Origin: Vibrio sp. S17_S38
Lineage (GTDB): Bacteria > Pseudomonadota > Gammaproteobacteria > Enterobacterales > Vibrionaceae
DNA length: 52,243 nucleotides
Reading direction: 5' to 3'
NCBI RefSeq assembly: GCF_014694375.1
Contig: NZ_JAAUWW010000022.1
Coordinates: 1 to 52,243 of the forward strand
In this document: positions 1 through 10,420 of the stretch, piece after piece
Position numbering within the stretch: the first letter of the stretch is position 1
Layout of the letters: every line of letters begins with the position of its first letter
Made by a program: the position numbers and the translations under genes
The notes under the pieces: model-generated
The model's input: the letters and a program-made list of their open reading frames with translations, nothing else
What the model was told of the DNA's origin: nothing
Database searches by the model: none

Positions 1-80
1 TGCCCACACAGATTGATAGGTTTAAATTGTTAAAGAGCAATCTTAACGTGGCAAGCTTTTTGCTTTCCGGTTAAGAGGGC
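1..80 (-). promoter_or_regulatory. rRNA operon leader with boxA antitermination site
   Basis: On the minus strand, 25-39 reads TGCTCTTTAACAATT, the boxA element at which NusB/NusE and the other Nus factors assemble on gamma-proteobacterial rRNA transcripts. The following bases up to position 1 (ending ATCTGTGTGGGCA) match the segment that follows boxA in the 16S leader of enterobacteria and vibrios. The 16S rRNA gene itself must lie just left of position 1 and is not in the window. An inverted repeat at about 42-75 could be the boxB hairpin. Seen directly: boxA and the leader tail; inferred: the rRNA operon beyond the edge. Confidence 0.85.
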
Positions 81-84
81 GGCC

Positions 85-112
85 ATTTTAACGATTTGAT
101 TGATGGTGTCAA
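85..112 (-). promoter_or_regulatory. rrn promoter P2
   Basis: Minus-strand -35 TTGACA (107-112) and -10 TAAAAT (85-90) are separated by 16 bp, just upstream of the boxA leader. The short spacer and position match the second, more constitutive promoter of rRNA operons. Confidence 0.7.
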
Positions 113-211
113 ACACTTTCTACAATCTTTTTTCGTTACCCTTTTTGAGAAGGTTGTGACCTCTGACTCGTTGCTGCCGCTAGGCTGTGTGCTCCGTGTC
201 AGTGAGGTCGC

Positions 212-262
212 ATTATAGAGATCAAGTTCACATTGGCAAGGGCTTTTTTATAATTTTTAGTA
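212..262 (-). promoter_or_regulatory. rrn promoter P1 with A/T-rich upstream element
   Basis: Minus-strand -35 TTGCCA (234-239) and -10 TATAAT (212-217) with a 16-bp spacer are followed by a GC-containing discriminator and a CACTGACACGG-like start region, the arrangement of rrn P1 promoters that respond to ppGpp and growth rate. The A/T tract at about 241-262 sits where an UP element would contact the alpha subunit of RNA polymerase. Fis sites further upstream would fall in the terminator region next to fre and were not resolved by eye. Confidence 0.75.
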
Positions 263-281
263 TTTATTTTTAGTTCGATGA

Positions 282-307
282 AAAAAGGAGCAACAAGGCT
301 CCTTTTT
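282..307 (-). terminator. fre operon terminator (hairpin readable on both strands)
   Basis: GGAGC (287-291) and GCTCC (298-302) pair around a 6-nt loop and are extended by A5/T5 arms, giving a U-tract on the minus strand 30 bases after the fre stop. It separates the fre operon from the rRNA promoters reading the same way. Confidence 0.8.
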
Positions 308-338
308 GGTGTTTTAATCATCGATACAGCACGTATTA

Positions 339-1052
339 CTAAATAAAAGCATACGCATCAGCAAACATTCTTTCTTTCTGTGCTTGCTTGAAGTCAACAA
401 AGCGCGTTCTTGCTGCTCCAGCCATTTCAAAACGACCAGCTATATAGATATCAAAATCAATTAATGAGGAGAAGTCTTGTTCTATGATTTCCAGAACATT
501 GCCTTGCCTTCCATTCCACTCCTTTTCTTGAGCTTCAATCACAGGAATAAAATGTACGTTTTCATTCACTGCAGCAATTTGTTTAAGCTCTTTCATTGCG
601 TATAACTGCTCACTATCTTTTCCACCCCAATATATATAAATGGGCTGAGAAAATTTCTGGCTGATACAATGGTCTAGGATTGATCGTGTATAACTAAACC
701 CAGTTCCGCCAGCAATTAATAATATCGAACGTGCAGATTCAGTCTGCAACCAAGCAGTACCATGGGGTATATCAATCTCTATCGCTTGATCGTTAGCATA
801 AGCATGATTCATCGACTCTACCACTTCTATTGCATACGCATTATGATCGGCGGCTCCAATATGCAATTCTAACTCGCCACTATGTCGGCATGGACTACTT
901 GCAATTGAGAATGGCCTTTTATCTTCCTCCCCCATAACTACCATCAAATATTGCCCTGCCTTATAACTCACTGGGGTTTTTGGGTGTAGCAGGATTCGAT
1001 AAGTATTGCGAGCTAATGGTTCTATCGATTTTACCGTGCATATGATCGTCAT
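339..1052 (-). CDS. fre: NAD(P)H-flavin reductase Fre
   Basis: Reduces free FMN/FAD/riboflavin with NAD(P)H in the cytosol; the reduced flavin serves iron reduction, flavin monooxygenases and, in related vibrios, luciferase. The 237-aa protein is close to the usual length of Fre/LuxG proteins. It shows the flavin-binding RPFSIAS motif (46-52), the nucleotide-binding segment [11 protein letters not shown] (114-124) and an [12 protein letters not shown] motif (205-212) of the ferredoxin-NADP reductase superfamily. The start was set at the ATG at 1052, preceded by AGAGGA; a longer frame from 1076 would overlap the ferredoxin gene and has no homologous counterpart. It is the last gene of ubiD-ferredoxin-fre, 13 bp after the ferredoxin stop, and is followed by a terminator. 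The family is certain; LuxG versus Fre cannot be separated by eye, but no lux genes are near. Confidence 0.93.
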   Translation of the reverse strand: MTIICTVKSIEPLARNTYRILLHPKTPVSYKAGQYLMVVMGEEDKRPFSIASSPCRHSGELELHIGAADHNAYAIEVVESMNHAYANDQAIEIDIPHGTAWLQTESARSILLIAGGTGFSYTRSILDHCISQKFSQPIYIYWGGKDSEQLYAMKELKQIAAVNENVHFIPVIEAQEKEWNGRQGNVLEIIEQDFSSLIDFDIYIAGRFEMAGAARTRFVDFKQAQKERMFADAYAFI

Positions 1053-1065
1053 AGTTTCCTCTTGG

Positions 1066-1335
1066 TCACTCATCAAATAATAAAACTAAGTGACTTGTTG
1101 CATAAGCCAAACATGGAAATATCCACCCTTGAGTCAGCTCTTTTTGTGTAAGAACCGGTTCAAGAGCATAAAGTACATTCCCTTCGATTTTTTTACATAA
1201 GCACATTGTACACACTCCAGCTCGGCAGCGGCTAGGAATGTATATCCCATATTGCTCAGCCGCCTCAAGAATGGTTTGATCAGTGTCTACATCAAACTCT
1301 TGCTGGCTAGGGAGTAACGTAACTTTGTAAGACAT
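1066..1335 (-). CDS. Small plant-type 2Fe-2S ferredoxin
   Basis: An 89-aa soluble electron carrier. Cysteines 37, 42, 45 and 75 (CX4CX2CX29C, in [11 protein letters not shown] and FPC) are the ligands of a [2Fe-2S] cluster in the beta-grasp ferredoxin fold. It begins 1 bp after ubiD and ends 13 bp before fre, so the three are co-transcribed and translation is probably coupled. Size and pattern resemble YfaE, the ferredoxin that maintains the diferric-tyrosyl cofactor of class Ia ribonucleotide reductase in E. coli, which sits beside nrdB there; here the partner in the operon is the flavin reductase Fre, long reported to assist reductase reactivation in vitro. A role as Fre's electron acceptor or as a YfaE equivalent is inference. 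The ferredoxin assignment itself is secure. Confidence 0.85.
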   Translation of the reverse strand: MSYKVTLLPSQQEFDVDTDQTILEAAEQYGIYIPSRCRAGVCTMCLCKKIEGNVLYALEPVLTQKELTQGWIFPCLAYATSHLVLLFDE

Positions 1336-1336
1336 T

Positions 1337-3217
1337 TTATTTATTGTCTGGAAAAATATTTAACGATTTCCAGATAGAATCAATTCTTTCAACAATCGCG
1401 GGATCTTTTTTAATCGGTGTTCCCCACTCTCTTACCGCTTCACCAGGCCATTTATTGGTAGCATCTAAACCCATCTTAGAACGAATATAAGAATTTTCAG
1501 GCCCTTCTTTCAACATTAAAGTATCCCTTGTCGGATCCATTCTTGTCGTCACAGCCCAAATCACATCATTCCAATCTCGAATATTTACATCACCCTCGCA
1601 AACAATAATGAAACGAGTGTCTATCAACGGTTCTAGATACTCCCAAAGCGCCTTCATCAAACGTCGGCTATGACCAGCTTCTTTCTTCTCCATGCTTATA
1701 ATCATCATTTGTGAGTATTCAAAGCCACATGGAAAATACCAATCCAACACTTCAGGAAACTTTTGATGCAATTCAGCGAGCTCAGCATCTTTTAAACTAG
1801 ATTCACTTAGCGATGAATTTTCATCATTTGAAATCGCAAGTTCTGCAGCCCATTTCTGGGTTATATCTAATCCCATCTTAGAGCCTAGACCAACAACTGG
1901 TGAAGCAAAATCGAGTGAATCAATTGGTGTATTATCAATTAAAGTCGTATCCCGGATCGGATCCATATTTAGAATCATGGCATGACTAATACTTGACCAA
2001 TCTCGAATATCAACCTCTCCATCGCACACGATAACAAATTTGGTATACATAAATTGACGTAAAAAAGACCACACCCCCATCATCACGCGTTTGGCGTGAC
2101 CAGGATATTGCTTCTTCATTTTCACAACGGCCATTCGATATGAACAGCCTTCAGGTGGAAGATAAAAATCTTCAATTTCTGGAAATTGTTTCTGTAAGAT
2201 TGGAACGAACACTTCATTCAGGGCGACACCTAATACCGCAGGCTCATCTGGTGGGCGGCCGGTGTAAGTACTGTGGTAAATCGCATCCTTACGCATCGTT
2301 AAATGGGTAATAGTAAAAACATGATGCTTTTCTACTTCGTTAAAATACCCAGTATGATCACCGTAAGGTCCTTCATCGGCAAGTTCATTTGGATCAATAT
2401 AGCCTTCCAGTACAATTTCAGCGCTTGCTGGAACGTCAAGATCGTTGCTAACAGATTTCACGACTTCCGTTTTACTGCCTCGTAACAACCCAGAAAAAGC
2501 ATATTCAGATAATGAATCGGGAACAGGGGTGACTGCGCCTAAAATAGTCGCGGGATCCGCTCCAAAGGCAACTGAAATAGGGAATGGTTTTCCTGGGTGC
2601 GTTTCCATCCAGTCTTTCATATCTAACGCACCGCCACGGTGAGCGAGCCAACGCATAATGATTTTATTTTTGCTGATTTTTTGTTGACGATAGATACCAA
2701 GATTCTGACGATTCTTATTTGGCCCTTTGGTTATAGTTAATCCCCAAGTCAATAACGGCGCGACATCACCAGGCCAACAGCTCATGACAGGAATTTTATC
2801 TAAATCGATTTCGTCGCCTTTTAAAATAATATCTTGGCATGATGCACGCCGAAGGCGCTTCACTGGCATATTTAAAACTTGCTTAAATACGGGCAGCTTA
2901 TTGATAGCATCTTTAAAACCTTTAGGCGGTTCAGGCTCTTTAAGGTAGGCCAATAGTTTGCCTACTTCTCGCAACTCTTTTACTTCACTTCGCCCCATCC
3001 CCATGGCAACACGTTCCGCCGTACCAAATAAATTGGTCAGCACTGGCATATCGTATCCAATAGGGTTTTCAAACAATAAAGCAGGGCCACTAGCTCGTAA
3101 TGTACGATCGCTTATTTCCGTCATTTCATAATGAGGATCAATTGGATGAGTTATACGCTTGAGTTGTCCGATCTTCTCTAAGTGAGTTAGAAAATCGCGT
3201 AAATTCTTAAAACTCAT
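1337..3217 (-). CDS. ubiD: 4-hydroxy-3-polyprenylbenzoate decarboxylase UbiD, with duplicated C-terminal domain
   Basis: Decarboxylates octaprenyl-4-hydroxybenzoate in ubiquinone synthesis using prenylated FMN made by UbiX. Residues 1-450 align along the whole E. coli enzyme, including the [11 protein letters not shown] segment (281-291), which carries acidic residues of the active-site/cofactor region, and the [13 protein letters not shown] stretch (318-330). The protein is 626 aa against about 497 in E. coli. The excess is a second copy of the C-terminal domain: 355-457 ([12 protein letters not shown] to [10 protein letters not shown]) is repeated at 495-590 ([12 protein letters not shown] to [10 protein letters not shown]), joined by a Ser/Glu-rich linker at 464-480. 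In several places the second copy is closer to the E. coli sequence ([15 protein letters not shown]) than the first ([15 protein letters not shown]). It heads the operon with the ferredoxin and fre. From memory, long UbiD forms occur in other vibrios. Confidence 0.95.
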   Translation of the reverse strand: MSFKNLRDFLTHLEKIGQLKRITHPIDPHYEMTEISDRTLRASGPALLFENPIGYDMPVLTNLFGTAERVAMGMGRSEVKELREVGKLLAYLKEPEPPKGFKDAINKLPVFKQVLNMPVKRLRRASCQDIILKGDEIDLDKIPVMSCWPGDVAPLLTWGLTITKGPNKNRQNLGIYRQQKISKNKIIMRWLAHRGGALDMKDWMETHPGKPFPISVAFGADPATILGAVTPVPDSLSEYAFSGLLRGSKTEVVKSVSNDLDVPASAEIVLEGYIDPNELADEGPYGDHTGYFNEVEKHHVFTITHLTMRKDAIYHSTYTGRPPDEPAVLGVALNEVFVPILQKQFPEIEDFYLPPEGCSYRMAVVKMKKQYPGHAKRVMMGVWSFLRQFMYTKFVIVCDGEVDIRDWSSISHAMILNMDPIRDTTLIDNTPIDSLDFASPVVGLGSKMGLDITQKWAAELAISNDENSSLSESSLKDAELAELHQKFPEVLDWYFPCGFEYSQMMIISMEKKEAGHSRRLMKALWEYLEPLIDTRFIIVCEGDVNIRDWNDVIWAVTTRMDPTRDTLMLKEGPENSYIRSKMGLDATNKWPGEAVREWGTPIKKDPAIVERIDSIWKSLNIFPDNK

Positions 3218-3309
3218 AACACTTCTATTCGTTATTGATAATAATTGTCATTATATACTGATTCAAACTTACGATCTCGCCTCAAACTGTTTTTTGTTAT
3301 TCTTATATC

Positions 3310-4290
3310 TTATTTAATCAACGATGATGTCATAGGAATTAATCCACTTCCGCTCAGCTGCTGCAACCAAGACTCATATCCATTCTTAATTAACAGCGCC
3401 CTCAAACCTTCTCCATCTTCATCCTTATTTAATCGAGAAACAAAAAATTGCTCTAACCCAATTGGCATAGGCTTTATCTTGATTAAGCCTATCATTGCTA
3501 TTGATTTTAATGCTGGATTACCCACGGCATTGATCAATTGTTGTGTTGAAAAAACATCACCAATAGAGGCGAGTCTATTCACTTCATTTTCAAGTTCCGT
3601 ACTTCCTTTCATCCTCCAGAGTAAATGATAAATACGAGGATCTTTCGAAACTTGAGCCAATTTAACCATCACAGCCGACGTTGGCAGCCATTGAATGACT
3701 TTATCTCCTGCAATTTGATTAACTAAATAAGACACCGCTTGTGGTGATAAGCTATCCATAGCAGAAATTAATAATGACTCTCGCTGCTTAATTTGGCTAT
3801 CGGAACCTTTCAGCCATTGATGCAGTTCAAGGTTGCGCTCCTCAACAGATAAAATAAAATCTAAATTAGATTGTGTTTTGCTTCGTGCTCGCATTAAACG
3901 AGTCGCCACAACAGAGGAATTAAAAGCGGGGATCATTGTTTGATAACCATCCCCCGACTCCTCAATCGTATAAGCGGGTGAATGTTTAGTTTGCGAAAAA
4001 ACAAATGCGGCCATTTCTGGGCTTAAGACAAACTGTGATGTTTCTAATTTTTTTAATAAGAGATAACGAGTGATCTCTTGATTTGGCATAGATAAAGATT
4101 CGAGTCGTAGTGCCAACTGATCTGTATCGTTTTTGGCTGCATTATCATATAACTGATCAACGACAATACTAATTTGAGGTTTTTTTAACCATTGCTGTGC
4201 TTCTTCTCTTGAGATTGATGTTGCTGATGCAAGCTTACTTGTCAGTAAAACAACACACAAAAGAATGAATGCAAACCGTCCTTGGTGCAT
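3310..4290 (-). CDS. Secreted protein of unknown function
   Basis: I do not recognise the family. The ATG at 4290 is preceded by AAGGAAG and begins a signal peptide: a short N-terminus with one Arg, a hydrophobic core (FILLCVVLLTS) and an SKLASA cleavage-like site, so the mature protein is probably periplasmic. The remaining ~300 residues are mainly helical with no Cys cluster, no catalytic motif I can name and no later membrane segment; short helical units suggest a repeat or scaffold fold, which is a guess. A longer frame from 4365 would run through the rho terminator and is unlikely. It lies between ubiD (92 bp downstream) and rho, on the same strand; because the rho terminator stands just upstream, it needs its own promoter or read-through. 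Confidence 0.7.
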   Translation of the reverse strand: MHQGRFAFILLCVVLLTSKLASATSISREEAQQWLKKPQISIVVDQLYDNAAKNDTDQLALRLESLSMPNQEITRYLLLKKLETSQFVLSPEMAAFVFSQTKHSPAYTIEESGDGYQTMIPAFNSSVVATRLMRARSKTQSNLDFILSVEERNLELHQWLKGSDSQIKQRESLLISAMDSLSPQAVSYLVNQIAGDKVIQWLPTSAVMVKLAQVSKDPRIYHLLWRMKGSTELENEVNRLASIGDVFSTQQLINAVGNPALKSIAMIGLIKIKPMPIGLEQFFVSRLNKDEDGEGLRALLIKNGYESWLQQLSGSGLIPMTSSLIK

Positions 4291-4353
4291 AAATAATTCT
4301 TCCTTTTTACTATCGAGCCATACTGCTACGAATTTTTCGCTCATACAATAAAA

Positions 4354-4378
4354 ATCACCGCTCAATGTGAGCGGTGAT
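4354..4378 (-). terminator. rho terminator
   Basis: ATCACCGCTCA (4354-4364) and TGAGCGGTGAT (4368-4378) form a perfect 11-bp stem with a 3-nt loop, followed on the minus strand by TTTTATTG. It lies 36 bases after the rho stop codon. Confidence 0.85.
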
Positions 4379-4414
4379 AGAAAGTTAAATCAATGATCTT
4401 ATTCTATAGGGCCG

Positions 4415-5674
4415 TTATTGACGACGCATAGCATCAAAGAACTCATTATTAGTTTTGGTCATGGCCAGTTTATCGATGAGGAATTCCATGGCATCCGTTT
4501 CGCTCATAGGATGAACGATTTTACGTAAAATCCACATTTTCTGTAGCTCATCGCCTTTGGTCAATAACTCTTCACGACGCGTACCTGAACGGTTGAAATC
4601 AATGGCAGGGAAAACACGTTTTTCCGCAATCTTACGGTTTAAGTGCAATTCCATATTACCAGTACCTTTAAACTCTTCATAGATAACTTCATCCATTTTA
4701 GAGCCAGTGTCGACAAGCGCGGTTGCAATAATAGTTAAACTGCCACCTTCTTCAACATTACGTGCGGCACCAAAGAAACGTTTAGGGCGATGCAACGCGT
4801 TAGCATCAACACCACCTGTCAATATTTTACCTGATGATGGAATCACGGTGTTGTAAGCACGAGCTAAACGAGTAATCGAATCAAGCAAAATAACAACATC
4901 TTTCTTATGTTCAACCAGGCGTTTTGCTTTTTCAATCACCATTTCAGCCACTTGAACATGACGTGAAGCTGGTTCATCAAAGGTAGAAGCAATAACTTCT
5001 CCTTTCACTAAGCGCTGCATTTCTGTTACTTCTTCTGGGCGCTCATCAATCAGTAACACCATTAATTCACATTCAGGATGATTATGCGCAATGCTTTGTG
5101 CAATGTTTTGCAATAGCATTGTTTTACCGGCTTTTGGCGGAGCAACAATCAAACCACGTTGGCCTTTACCAATTGGAGATGCTAAATCTAAAACTCGAGC
5201 CGTAATATCTTCCGTTGAGCCATTACCACGCTCCATAACCATACGTTCGTTAGCATGCAGAGGCGTTAAGTTTTCGAAAAGGATTTTGTTACGGGCGTTA
5301 TCTGGGCGATCAAAGTTGACTGTGTTGACTTTAAGAAGGGCAAAATAACGTTCACCATCCTTTGGTGGTCGAATTTTTCCGGCTACCGAATCACCTGTCC
5401 GTAAGTTAAAACGGCGAATTTGGCTTGGTGATACATAAATATCATCAGGGCCGGCAAGGTAAGAACAATCTGCCGAGCGTAAAAAGCCAAAGCCATCTTG
5501 TAAAATTTCAAGAACCCCATCGCCAAAAATATCTTCACCACCTTTAGCATGAGCTTTTAGGATAGAAAAAATGATGTCTTGCTTTCTCAAACGGGCTAAG
5601 TTTTCTAAACCTAGACTCTCTCCAAGTGCAACAAGTTCAGAGACTGGGCGGTTTTTTAATTCAGTTAGATTCAT
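4415..5674 (-). CDS. rho: Transcription termination factor Rho
   Basis: Hexameric RNA-dependent ATPase that ends transcription at rut sites. The 419-aa protein equals the E. coli length and aligns without gaps that I can see. The N-terminal RNA-binding domain carries GFGFLRS (62-68); the motor domain has Walker A APPKAGKT (178-185), a Walker B-type LLLD segment and the [16 protein letters not shown]- and Q-loop regions. The start was set at the ATG at 5674 by homology (MNLTELKN), although a TTG 24 bp upstream is in frame. About 155 bp of leader separates it from the trxA terminator; in E. coli rho is autoregulated in its leader, and the same is possible here, but no rhoL-like leader peptide was identified. 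Confidence 0.97.
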   Translation of the reverse strand: MNLTELKNRPVSELVALGESLGLENLARLRKQDIIFSILKAHAKGGEDIFGDGVLEILQDGFGFLRSADCSYLAGPDDIYVSPSQIRRFNLRTGDSVAGKIRPPKDGERYFALLKVNTVNFDRPDNARNKILFENLTPLHANERMVMERGNGSTEDITARVLDLASPIGKGQRGLIVAPPKAGKTMLLQNIAQSIAHNHPECELMVLLIDERPEEVTEMQRLVKGEVIASTFDEPASRHVQVAEMVIEKAKRLVEHKKDVVILLDSITRLARAYNTVIPSSGKILTGGVDANALHRPKRFFGAARNVEEGGSLTIIATALVDTGSKMDEVIYEEFKGTGNMELHLNRKIAEKRVFPAIDFNRSGTRREELLTKGDELQKMWILRKIVHPMSETDAMEFLIDKLAMTKTNNEFFDAMRRQ

Positions 5675-5830
5675 AGTGGTGGATGCTTGTTTTGTCAAAA
5701 TAGGATTCTGTTTTTGGTGGTTTATAAGATAGGTATATGACCTTAAGGATCGGCCATGAAATGAAAATTTGTATATTTAACGTGCGATAAATTATCACTA
5801 AAATTAACGCTCGTCTAGCTTTAAAAAACA

Positions 5831-5862
5831 CAAACCGCATATAAGTGATCATATGCGGTTTG
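5831..5862 (-). terminator. trxA terminator
   Basis: CAAACCGCATAT (5831-5842) pairs perfectly with ATATGCGGTTTG (5851-5862) around an 8-nt loop; the minus strand continues TGTTTTTTAA. It ends trxA 30 bases after its stop, so rho has its own promoter in 5675-5830. Confidence 0.85.
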
Positions 5863-5891
5863 TTATTTTATATTAATTAAGCAATACCCGA

Positions 5892-6218
5892 TTACAGGTT
5901 GGCATCTAAAAATTCTTTCAACTGAGTTTTAGATAGTGCGCCCACTTTCGTTGCAGCAACACTGCCATCTTTAAAAAGAAGTAATGTAGGGATACCACGG
6001 ATACCAAATTTTGGTGGTGTTCCAGCATTTTGATCGATATTTAGCTTACCGATAGTAAGTTTACCTTGGTATTCGTCAGCGATCTCATCAAGAATTGGAG
6101 CGATCATTTTACAAGGACCACACCACTCCGCCCAAAAATCAACTAGCACTGGACCAGCAGCTTTGATTACATCGTTTTCGAAACCTTCATCAGAAAGCTG
6201 CATAATCTTGTCACTCAT
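5892..6218 (-). CDS. trxA: Thioredoxin 1
   Basis: Cytosolic dithiol carrier that reduces ribonucleotide reductase, PAPS reductase, methionine sulfoxide reductases and other targets, and is itself reduced by TrxB. The 108-aa protein has the WCGPC active site (Cys33, Cys36) and the cis-proline segment RGIPTLLLF typical of TrxA. The start was set at the ATG at 6218, with GGAG just upstream; a TTG 12 bp earlier would read through that ribosome site. It is single-gene, divergent from rhlB across 113 bp and ended by its own hairpin. The trxA/rhlB divergent arrangement beside rho is the same as in E. coli. Confidence 0.97.
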   Translation of the reverse strand: MSDKIMQLSDEGFENDVIKAAGPVLVDFWAEWCGPCKMIAPILDEIADEYQGKLTIGKLNIDQNAGTPPKFGIRGIPTLLLFKDGSVAATKVGALSKTQLKEFLDANL

Positions 6219-6331
6219 CTTCCACTCCAATGTCTACTTTTATGAGCTGGTTGGATGATAACCAGCAATTAGATTGCCTATTGGAATGGATTTACTTTCG
6301 TATTGCAAGCTTAAGCTGATATTCTATGCGA

Positions 6332-7642
6332 ATGAAAAAGACACATATCACAGAGCAAAAATTCGCCGACTTGGATTTATTACCCCAAGTCATTGAAGGA
6401 TTGGAGAAAAAAGGGTTTGAGTTTTGCACCCCTATCCAAGCCTTGGCGTTGCCGGTACTGCTCACCGGCCAAGACATTGCAGGCCAAGCCCAAACGGGTA
6501 CAGGTAAAACGCTCGCGTTTCTTACTGCTACTTTTAATCACTTACTAAAAAATGATGCTCCTGAGGGTCGTTCAAAAACGAGCCCGCGCGCAATCATTAT
6601 GGCTCCGACTCGTGAACTTGCGATTCAGATTTATAACGATGCAGAAGGTCTCATTGAAACCACAGGTTTGAAAGCAGGTTTAGCTTATGGTGGCGAAAGC
6701 TATGATAAACAACTAACCAAACTTCAAGATGGTGTGGATATTTTAATTGGTACTTGTGGTCGTATCATCGACTTTTATAAACAAAAAGTATTCGATTTAA
6801 ATAGCATACAAGCTGTTGTTTTAGATGAAGCCGATCGTATGTTCGACCTTGGGTTCATTAAAGATATTCGATTCTTGTTCCGTCGCATGCCCGAGCCAAA
6901 AGATCGCCTTAACATGCTATTTTCAGCTACGCTGTCTTATCGCGTACAAGAACTGGCCTTTGAACATATGCACAATCCTGAGCATGTGGTGGTTGAGTCT
7001 GAGAAAAAAACAGGCGCGAACATCAAAGAAGAATTGTTCTATCCATCTAATGAACACAAAATGGCACTACTTCAAACATTAATTGAAGAAGAATGGCCAG
7101 AACGTGCCATCATTTTTGCCAATACCAAATACAAATGTGAATCTGTATGGGGCCACTTAGCCGCAGATGGACACCGTGTTGGGTTACTAACAGGTGATGT
7201 TCCACAGAAAAAACGTGAGCGAATTCTAGAAGAGTTTACTCGCGGTGACGTTGATTTCTTGGTCGCGACTGATGTTGCTGCACGTGGGTTACACATTCCA
7301 GCGGTAACACACGTGTTTAACTTTGATCTGCCAGATGATGCTGAAGATTATGTACACCGTATTGGCCGTACCGGTCGTGCTGGTGCTAGTGGTTCGTCGA
7401 TTAGTTTTGCTTGCGAAGACTATGCGATTAATCTTCCAGCGATTGAAGAATATATTGAACATTCTATTCCGATGTCAGAATATGATGCATCAGCATTATT
7501 AACCGAATTACCACCAGCGATACGACTGCAACGTCGTCCACAAACCAACCGCCGTACTAACACTGGCGGCGCTCGTGGTTCTAATCGCAGTAATGGTGCA
7601 CGTAATAATAACCGTCGCCCACGCCAACCGCATAGCAATTAA
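6332..7642 (+). CDS. rhlB: ATP-dependent RNA helicase RhlB
   Basis: DEAD-box helicase of the RNA degradosome that unwinds structured RNA for PNPase and binds RNase E. The 436-aa protein shows the Q motif (CTPIQALAL), Walker A AQTGTGKT (53-60), DEAD (165-168), SAT (198-200), ARGLH and HRIGRTGR (342-349). After about 400 the tail is rich in Arg, Asn and Gly (RRPQTNRR and similar), an unstructured RNA-binding extension longer and more Asn-rich than in E. coli. The start [10 protein letters not shown] matches the conserved N-terminus; an ATG 6 bp upstream is also possible and neither has a strong ribosome site. It is followed after 19 bp by gppA, as in E. coli. Confidence 0.95.
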   Translation: MKKTHITEQKFADLDLLPQVIEGLEKKGFEFCTPIQALALPVLLTGQDIAGQAQTGTGKTLAFLTATFNHLLKNDAPEGRSKTSPRAIIMAPTRELAIQIYNDAEGLIETTGLKAGLAYGGESYDKQLTKLQDGVDILIGTCGRIIDFYKQKVFDLNSIQAVVLDEADRMFDLGFIKDIRFLFRRMPEPKDRLNMLFSATLSYRVQELAFEHMHNPEHVVVESEKKTGANIKEELFYPSNEHKMALLQTLIEEEWPERAIIFANTKYKCESVWGHLAADGHRVGLLTGDVPQKKRERILEEFTRGDVDFLVATDVAARGLHIPAVTHVFNFDLPDDAEDYVHRIGRTGRAGASGSSISFACEDYAINLPAIEEYIEHSIPMSEYDASALLTELPPAIRLQRRPQTNRRTNTGGARGSNRSNGARNNNRRPRQPHSN

Positions 7643-7661
7643 TCAAGGATATGATTGATTT

Positions 7662-9155
7662 ATGAGTACAGCAGTTTCACCACCACTTTACGCGGCTATA
7701 GACCTTGGTTCGAATAGCTTCCATATGCTAATTGTCCGTCATATCGATGGCAGCGTGCAAACTATGGCAAAAATCAAACGTAAAGTCCGCCTTGCAAATG
7801 GTTTAGATACAAATAACCAATTAAGCCAAGACGCAATGCAACGTGGGTGGGACTGTTTAGACTTATTTGCTGAACGACTGCAAGATATACCAGCCGAAAA
7901 CATTCGTATTGTTGGCACAGCAGCTTTACGCTCAGCTATCAATGTGGATGTTTTTCTGCAAAAAGCGAATCAAATTCTCGGCTATTCAATTGAGATCATT
8001 TCTGGTGAAGAAGAAGCGGCCACTATTTATAAAGGTGTCGCTCATACTTCTGGCGGTTTAGGTCGTCGATTAGTAGTCGATATTGGCGGCGCCAGTACCG
8101 AGCTTATTATTGGCCAAGAATTTGAAACTCAAGCACTTATTAGCTTACCAATGGGATGTGTAACTTGGTTAGATAATTACTTTCATGATCGCCAGCTTAC
8201 GCAATACAATTTTGATAATGCAATTAATGCAGCAAAAATAACACTCGCGCCTATACTGGAAAAATACACCCAACTCGGTTGGGATGTGTGTGTTGGGGCA
8301 AGCGGTACCGTACAAGCATTGCAAGAAATCATGCTAGCTCAAGGCATGGATGAAGTGATTACTCTCAGTAAACTTAAGCGTTTACAAAAACAAGCTATGC
8401 TGGCTTCTCATTTAGAAGAACTAGAAATAGATGGATTAACTTTGGAACGGGCTTTGGTCTTTCCTAGTGGTTTATCTATTTTGATCGCTATTTTTGAAAG
8501 CTTAAACATTGAATCAATGACATTAGCGGGCGGCGCGCTGCGTGAAGGTCTGGCTTATGAAATGATCAGTGAAATGCGACAATCTGATATTCGCCAACGA
8601 ACTATTGATAGCGTACAAAAACGCTACCAAGTTGATATAATTTATGCAAACCAAGTTGCTGAAACGGCATTACAATTATTTCGACAATGCAATCAACAAT
8701 CATGGGTAAATGAGTCTCAAGCCCCCTACCTTCTGCAATCGGCCGCAGAATTACATGAAATTGGATTAAGCATCGATTTTAAGAAAGGTGGAGAGCACGG
8801 AGCTTATCTCATTCAGCATTTAGATTTACCAGGGTTTACTCGATCACAAAAGTACCTATTAGCTGAATGGATTCGCCGCTATCGCGAACAATTGAGCTCA
8901 CTACCAGAGCAACATGCATTGTCGAGTCAAAGTAGTAAACGCTTGCTAAGAATACTTCGTCTTGCCATTTTATTGACCCACCGCCGCCATGTTAATTTAC
9001 AGCCATTGGTTAAACTCCACTCCAATGAAGATGTACTCACATTATCCATTGATAAAAAGTGGCTAGAATCTAATCCACTCACTCAAGCTGAGCTAGAATT
9101 AGAAGCTAATCGACAAACGGATATAGGCGGGCCATTAATCATTAATTTGATTTAA
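7662..9155 (+). CDS. gppA: Guanosine-5'-triphosphate,3'-diphosphate pyrophosphatase GppA
   Basis: Converts pppGpp to ppGpp in the stringent response; GppA/Ppx enzymes also cleave polyphosphate. The 497-aa protein has the ASKHA-fold phosphate loops [12 protein letters not shown] (12-23) and DIGGASTEL (140-148), the ISGEEEA segment (113-119) around the catalytic Glu, and an HD-like C-terminal helical domain with HEIG and HRRHVNL. Position directly after rhlB favours GppA over Ppx, whose gene normally accompanies ppk. A terminator follows after 5 bp. Confidence 0.9.
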   Translation: MSTAVSPPLYAAIDLGSNSFHMLIVRHIDGSVQTMAKIKRKVRLANGLDTNNQLSQDAMQRGWDCLDLFAERLQDIPAENIRIVGTAALRSAINVDVFLQKANQILGYSIEIISGEEEAATIYKGVAHTSGGLGRRLVVDIGGASTELIIGQEFETQALISLPMGCVTWLDNYFHDRQLTQYNFDNAINAAKITLAPILEKYTQLGWDVCVGASGTVQALQEIMLAQGMDEVITLSKLKRLQKQAMLASHLEELEIDGLTLERALVFPSGLSILIAIFESLNIESMTLAGGALREGLAYEMISEMRQSDIRQRTIDSVQKRYQVDIIYANQVAETALQLFRQCNQQSWVNESQAPYLLQSAAELHEIGLSIDFKKGGEHGAYLIQHLDLPGFTRSQKYLLAEWIRRYREQLSSLPEQHALSSQSSKRLLRILRLAILLTHRRHVNLQPLVKLHSNEDVLTLSIDKKWLESNPLTQAELELEANRQTDIGGPLIINLI

Positions 9156-9160
9156 CCAAG

Positions 9161-9187
9161 AAAATGGAGCTCAATCGGCTCCATTTT
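9161..9187 (+). terminator. gppA terminator
   Basis: AAAATGGAGC (9161-9170) pairs with GCTCCATTTT (9178-9187) around 7 nt, followed by TTAT. It can also serve hemB, which converges on it from the right, because the opposite strand also ends in T residues. Confidence 0.85.
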
Positions 9188-9212
9188 TATAACCAATACT
9201 ATTTAGATCTAA

Positions 9213-10268
<1,056 letters not shown>

Positions 10269-10420
10269 TTATCTTGAGCTACCGTTCATCGCTTAGCTCC
10301 CATGTATTTTATTATCATATCACTCTCAGCTATTCTTGAAAGCTCGTATTATCGCAATCCATGTGACGATTGGTTTGCAGTCATTTATACTAAGTGCACC
10401 ATTTATAAACAGAGTTAATT

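Noticed and set aside
3245..3628. 127-codon open frame on the plus strand, antisense to the secreted protein
   Set aside because: No ribosome site, low-complexity composition and full overlap with a gene having a good signal peptide; a shadow frame.
5675..5698. TTG-initiated N-terminal extension of Rho
   Set aside because: The extra eight residues are absent from the family and the protein from the ATG at 5674 has exactly the E. coli length.
7261..7300. CACGTG in rhlB as a fourth parS
   Set aside because: Flanks (CTG and GGT) do not match the TTT/AAA arms of parS.
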